Of a stretch of 16,559 bases of DNA, positions 13,913 through 16,559 are shown in pieces. The stretch is taken from NCBI GenBank assembly GCA_009920595.1, contig RFZR01000014.1, positions 1 to 16,559 of the forward strand. The letters run 5' to 3'. This DNA is from Alphaproteobacteria bacterium. GTDB taxonomy: Bacteria; Pseudomonadota; Alphaproteobacteria; Rhizobiales; Beijerinckiaceae. The position numbers and the translations under genes were made by a program. The notes below the pieces were generated by a model that saw only the letters and a list, made by a program, of their open reading frames with translations, was not told the DNA's origin and made no database searches. Each line of letters starts with the position of its first letter. Positions within the stretch are counted from its first letter, which is position 1.

Positions 13913-15271
13913 TCAGCCGCGCCCCTGCGAAATCATCGATGAGCCCACGGATTTTTTCTCGCGGAAAAACACGGTGGGCACACGTGATGAAACAAAGCCA
14001 CGAGGGCGCCAGAGCATCACAATCACCATCGCGAGTCCGAAGAAGAGAAGACGTAAACTGCTCGGATCGAAATCATTGCCAAAAATGGCTTTCAAAAACT
14101 GCAATTGACGCAGCGCTTCAATGCCACCCACCATCGCAATTGATGAGAAGACAACGCCCAACTGGCTCGACATTCCGCCAAGAACAACAATGGCGAGAAT
14201 GGTTGCTGATTCCATGAAGTTGAAGGATTCAGGACTGATGAAAGCCTGTTTCGCCGCGAAAAATGAGCCGGCGAACCCGCCAAACATCGCGCCAATCGCG
14301 AAGGCTGAAAGCTTGGTGTTGATCGTATTCAAGCCGAGTGAACGGCAGGCGATCTCATCTTCACGCAACGCTTCCCATGCGCGGCCCATCGGCAATTTTC
14401 TCAACCGCGACGAAATGTAGAAGGTGAGAAGTGCGAGCGCGAGAATGAGGAAGTAAAGAAAGCCCATGCGTTGAAGCGAAGAGAATTCGAGACCGAATGT
14501 CGCGGCAAATCCATCAGGGCCTTGCGAAAAGGGAATACCGAAAAATGACGGACGCGGAATGTTTGAAAGCCCGTTCGAGCCGCCGGTGAAATCGCGCCAG
14601 TTCAAAAGCACAACGCGAATGATTTCCCCGAAGGCCAATGTGACGATGGCGAGATAATCGCCGCGTAAGCGCAAGACAGGGAAGCCGAGAATGACGCCCC
14701 ATGTGGCTGCAAAAACCCCCGCGAGCGGCAAGCAAATCCAGAAGCCGAAGCCGAAATGTTCAGCCAGCAAAGCATAGGAATAAGCGCCAACCGCATAGAA
14801 GGCGACATAGCCAAGATCGAGCAAACCGGCGAGGCCGACGACGATCTGCAGTCCCCAGCCGAGCATCACATAAGTGATGATGAGAATGCCGATATCGAGA
14901 ATATAGCGATCCGTGAACGGCATGAAGGGCATCAGGATCGCCGCGATCAACAACACAGGCCCCACATAAGGAGCAAAGCGGTTTTCTTGTGCCTGCGGGC
15001 GTGCGGAGACTTTCCGCGGTCCATGCGCGTTTTGCCAGGCGCGAATTTCATAAATCACGCGCCAGAGAAGAATGAACGCACATCCAATCGCAAAAAATTC
15101 CCAGCGATAGAGAATGAAAAGCGTATTCGTCGCTTGTGAGGCTTGCGTCCTCAAAAGAAGCGTCGGTACAAAAATAATCGCCGCGATCGCAACCGTAAAC
15201 AAACTGCGTTTGATTATCCCGGGCAACGCTTGGCCGAAGTCTTGTGAGCGATCGTTATGAGATTGTGTCAT
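13913..15271 (-). CDS. livM: branched-chain amino acid ABC transporter permease LivM
   Basis: A 452-residue inner-membrane permease. The core begins near residue 104 with LLIAAILMPFMPFTDRYILD and runs through GLAGLLDLGYVAFYAVGAY, LRLRGDYLAIVTLAFGEIIRV and the ATPase-contacting EAA-like loop MGRAWEALREDEIACRSLGL (295-314), then FFAAKQAFISPESFNFMES. About 100 residues precede this core and include two further hydrophobic segments (about 25-42 and 51-75), as in long LivM proteins of other alphaproteobacteria. It forms the channel with LivH. It starts 4 bases after the livH stop. The polar, basic tail after WRPRGF is cytoplasmic. Confidence 0.94.
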   Translation of the reverse strand: MTQSHNDRSQDFGQALPGIIKRSLFTVAIAAIIFVPTLLLRTQASQATNTLFILYRWEFFAIGCAFILLWRVIYEIRAWQNAHGPRKVSARPQAQENRFAPYVGPVLLIAAILMPFMPFTDRYILDIGILIITYVMLGWGLQIVVGLAGLLDLGYVAFYAVGAYSYALLAEHFGFGFWICLPLAGVFAATWGVILGFPVLRLRGDYLAIVTLAFGEIIRVVLLNWRDFTGGSNGLSNIPRPSFFGIPFSQGPDGFAATFGLEFSSLQRMGFLYFLILALALLTFYISSRLRKLPMGRAWEALREDEIACRSLGLNTINTKLSAFAIGAMFGGFAGSFFAAKQAFISPESFNFMESATILAIVVLGGMSSQLGVVFSSIAMVGGIEALRQLQFLKAIFGNDFDPSSLRLLFFGLAMVIVMLWRPRGFVSSRVPTVFFREKKSVGSSMISQGRG

Positions 15272-15275
15272 GCGA

Positions 15276-16199
15276 TCAGACCTTCTCGATTTCAGGGCGG
15301 CCCAACAGGCCTTGGGGCAAGAAGATCAAAACGATGATCAGCATCGAGAAGGCTGCGACATCTTTATATTCGGAAGAGAAGTAAGCGGCGAACAACACTT
15401 CGATGAGCCCGATCAACACACCCCCGATCATCGCCCCTGGCAATGAGCCGATGCCGCCAAGCACCGCCGCCGTGAAGGCTTTCACACCGGCCGAGAAGCC
15501 GATGAAGAAGTCGATGACGCCGTAATAAAGAAGATACATGAGACCCGCGACGGCGGCGAGCATCGCGCCGATCACAAAGGTCATCGAGATTGTACGGTCG
15601 ACATCGATGCCGAGAAGCTGCGTCATTTTGAGATCTTGTTCGCAAGCGCGTTGGGCGCGGCCCAGCGAGGTCTTCGAGATCAAAAGCGAGAAGCCGGTCA
15701 TCAAAACAATCGTCAGCACCACAATTAAAATCTGCATGTAAGTGATGCGCACTGTGAATTCGGTTCCTTCATGCAAAGTGAAACCGCCAGCAAAGAGCGC
15801 CTGCAAGGGTTTCACGCGCGCGCCTTGCGTTTCTTGAACGAAATTTTGCAGGAAGATCGAAACACCAATAGCGGTAATGAGGGGAGCCAAACGGAACGAG
15901 CCGCGGAGGGGGCGATAAGCGAGGCGCTCAATCGTCCACCCATAGACACCAGATATCGCCATCGCGATCACCGCGACGATCATCAAGATTCCGATGCCGA
16001 TCATAATGTCGGTCGACCCCGTGATGCCAAAAAGCAGAATGCAGATCAGCGAGACGAAAGAGCCGACCATGAACACATCGCCATGCGCGAAATTGATCAT
16101 CCCGATGATGCCATAGACCATCGTGTAACCGATCGCGATCAGCCCGTAGATTGATCCGAGCGTGAGCCCGTTGATCAATTGTTGCGCCAGATAATCCAT
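15276..16199 (-). CDS. livH: branched-chain amino acid ABC transporter permease LivH
   Basis: A 307-residue inner-membrane permease, the usual length for LivH. It starts MDYLAQQLINGLTLGSIYGL and shows MVYGIIGMINFAHGDVFMVG (27-46), the EAA-like loop SLGRAQRACEQDLKMTQLLG (178-197), and the conserved end FTAAVLGGIGSLPGAMIGG and FLPQGLLGRPEIEKV. The ATG at 16199 is chosen because the family begins here; a longer in-frame extension to 16313 is polar and unlike LivH. GGGGAA lies 10 bases before it, next to a small hairpin (CCGAA/TTCGG, 16208-16219) that could partly mask it. livH is the first gene of livHMGFJ, so the operon promoter should lie in 16200-16415. Confidence 0.93.
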   Translation of the reverse strand: MDYLAQQLINGLTLGSIYGLIAIGYTMVYGIIGMINFAHGDVFMVGSFVSLICILLFGITGSTDIMIGIGILMIVAVIAMAISGVYGWTIERLAYRPLRGSFRLAPLITAIGVSIFLQNFVQETQGARVKPLQALFAGGFTLHEGTEFTVRITYMQILIVVLTIVLMTGFSLLISKTSLGRAQRACEQDLKMTQLLGIDVDRTISMTFVIGAMLAAVAGLMYLLYYGVIDFFIGFSAGVKAFTAAVLGGIGSLPGAMIGGVLIGLIEVLFAAYFSSEYKDVAAFSMLIIVLIFLPQGLLGRPEIEKV

Positions 16200-16415
16200 T
16201 CGTTTCCCCGAATTTTCGGTCGAGATCGCCACATTCTGCTCGCGATCCTGATCCCCAATGCTTCTTAGCAACCGATGGAGGAGTGGACAATCGATCCGCC
16301 CTTCATTTGTCACATAAAAGCAAATTTTAATGATTTTTCCGATTTTTTAGTGAAAAACGCTATAAATCTCTTAATTCATAGGAAAAATCTAAGAAATCTA
16401 TGCGATTTATCCGCC
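16200..16415. promoter_or_regulatory. liv operon leader and AT-rich upstream region
   Basis: This is the longest gene-free stretch in the window (216 bases). The part nearest livH (16200-16310) has ordinary base content and a small hairpin at 16208-16219. The part from about 16313 to 16410 is strikingly AT-rich. It holds AAATCT three times (16364-16369, 16385-16390, 16394-16399), an inverted pair ATAAATC/GATTTAT (16362-16368 and 16404-16410), and GATTTTT repeated (16332-16338 and 16341-16347). This fits a promoter with a regulator site, Lrp being the obvious candidate for liv genes, but I cannot point to convincing -35/-10 boxes. The proline-racemase-family gene ends at its right edge with no clear terminator. 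Confidence 0.4.
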
Positions 16416-16559
16416 TCAGCCATGCTTTCCAGCGTCGGCGCGATCGGTCACCTGAAACCCATGCGCCAACGGGTCGCGGTCATCGATGAAGATCGTGTTG
16501 TAGCCGGTCATGCGCGCCCACCCTTCGATCGAGGGGACGATGCCGCGATAGGATCCGAG
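16416..16559 (-). CDS. proline racemase family protein (C-terminal 47 residues; rest outside window)
   Basis: The minus strand is open from the right edge to TGA at 16416-16418 and encodes 47 residues. They include SYRGIVPSIEGWARMTGYNT followed by IFIDDRDPLAHGFQV. This resembles the C-terminal end of the proline racemase family, where a G-x-A-x-x-TG stretch leads to a D-(P/R)-x-DP-(F/L)-x-x-GF motif. That family includes proline racemase, 4-hydroxyproline 2-epimerase and trans-3-hydroxy-L-proline dehydratase; the catalytic cysteines or threonine that tell them apart lie outside the window. It has the same orientation as liv and ends 217 bases before livH. The identification rests on a short segment recalled from the family. 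Confidence 0.65.
   Translation of the reverse strand, partial: LGSYRGIVPSIEGWARMTGYNTIFIDDRDPLAHGFQVTDRADAGKHG

Noticed and set aside
1..16559. Search for tRNA, rRNA, CRISPR arrays, transposases and long direct repeats
   Set aside because: No tRNA arm pattern outside coding genes, no regularly spaced repeats, and no transposase or integrase residues were seen on either strand.

Overview
The window looks like chromosomal DNA of an alphaproteobacterium, probably in or near the Hyphomicrobiales. The evidence is the style of the proteins (rpe next to purB, a livHMGFJ cluster, a long LivM, an EmrAB pair), moderate-to-high GC, and almost wall-to-wall genes with 1-4 base overlaps. This placement is inferred from recognised families, not from a marker gene. 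I see no RNA gene, insertion sequence, phage gene or CRISPR array. The longest stretch without a gene is about 216 bases (16200-16415).

Layout, left to right. (1) 1-635 (+): the 3' part of a 2-keto-4-pentenoate hydratase/fumarylacetoacetase-like gene, cut by the left edge. (2) 656-3315 (-): emrA-emrB, a two-gene multidrug efflux operon. (3) 3508-4689 (+): an M19 membrane-type dipeptidase. (4) 4693-6633 (-): rpe then purB, overlapping by one base. purB carries a frameshifting deletion near its 3' end. (5) 6773-8026 (+): a DadA-like FAD amino-acid dehydrogenase, convergent with (6) 8023-9012 (-), a P1/DmpA-family self-processing aminopeptidase. (7) 9106-9834 (+): a CcdA-type thiol-reductant membrane transporter. 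(8) 9842-16199 (-): a complete HAAT-family ABC importer in the order livH-livM-livG-livF-livJ. A strong intrinsic terminator follows livJ, and then a second, diverged substrate-binding protein. (9) 16416-16559 (-): the last 47 residues of a proline-racemase-family enzyme, cut by the right edge.

How the genes may work together. Importer, dipeptidase, P1 aminopeptidase, DadA-like dehydrogenase and proline-racemase-family enzyme all fit uptake and breakdown of amino acids or small peptides, possibly including D-configured residues. They lie on both strands in separate transcription units, so this is a neighbourhood theme and not a proven pathway. rpe (pentose phosphate/Calvin cycle) and purB (purine synthesis) are housekeeping genes.

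The most notable observation is in purB. The reading frame stops early just after the residues REDAY. The missing conserved tail, ending KHVDTIFNRVFGEA, is intact immediately downstream but in another frame, and about 20 residues expected between the two parts are absent. This is either a recent deletion of about 59 bases in a normally important gene, or a sequence/assembly error. I found no clear new system in the window; the rest is mostly recognisable metabolism and transport, with some regulatory details worth checking.
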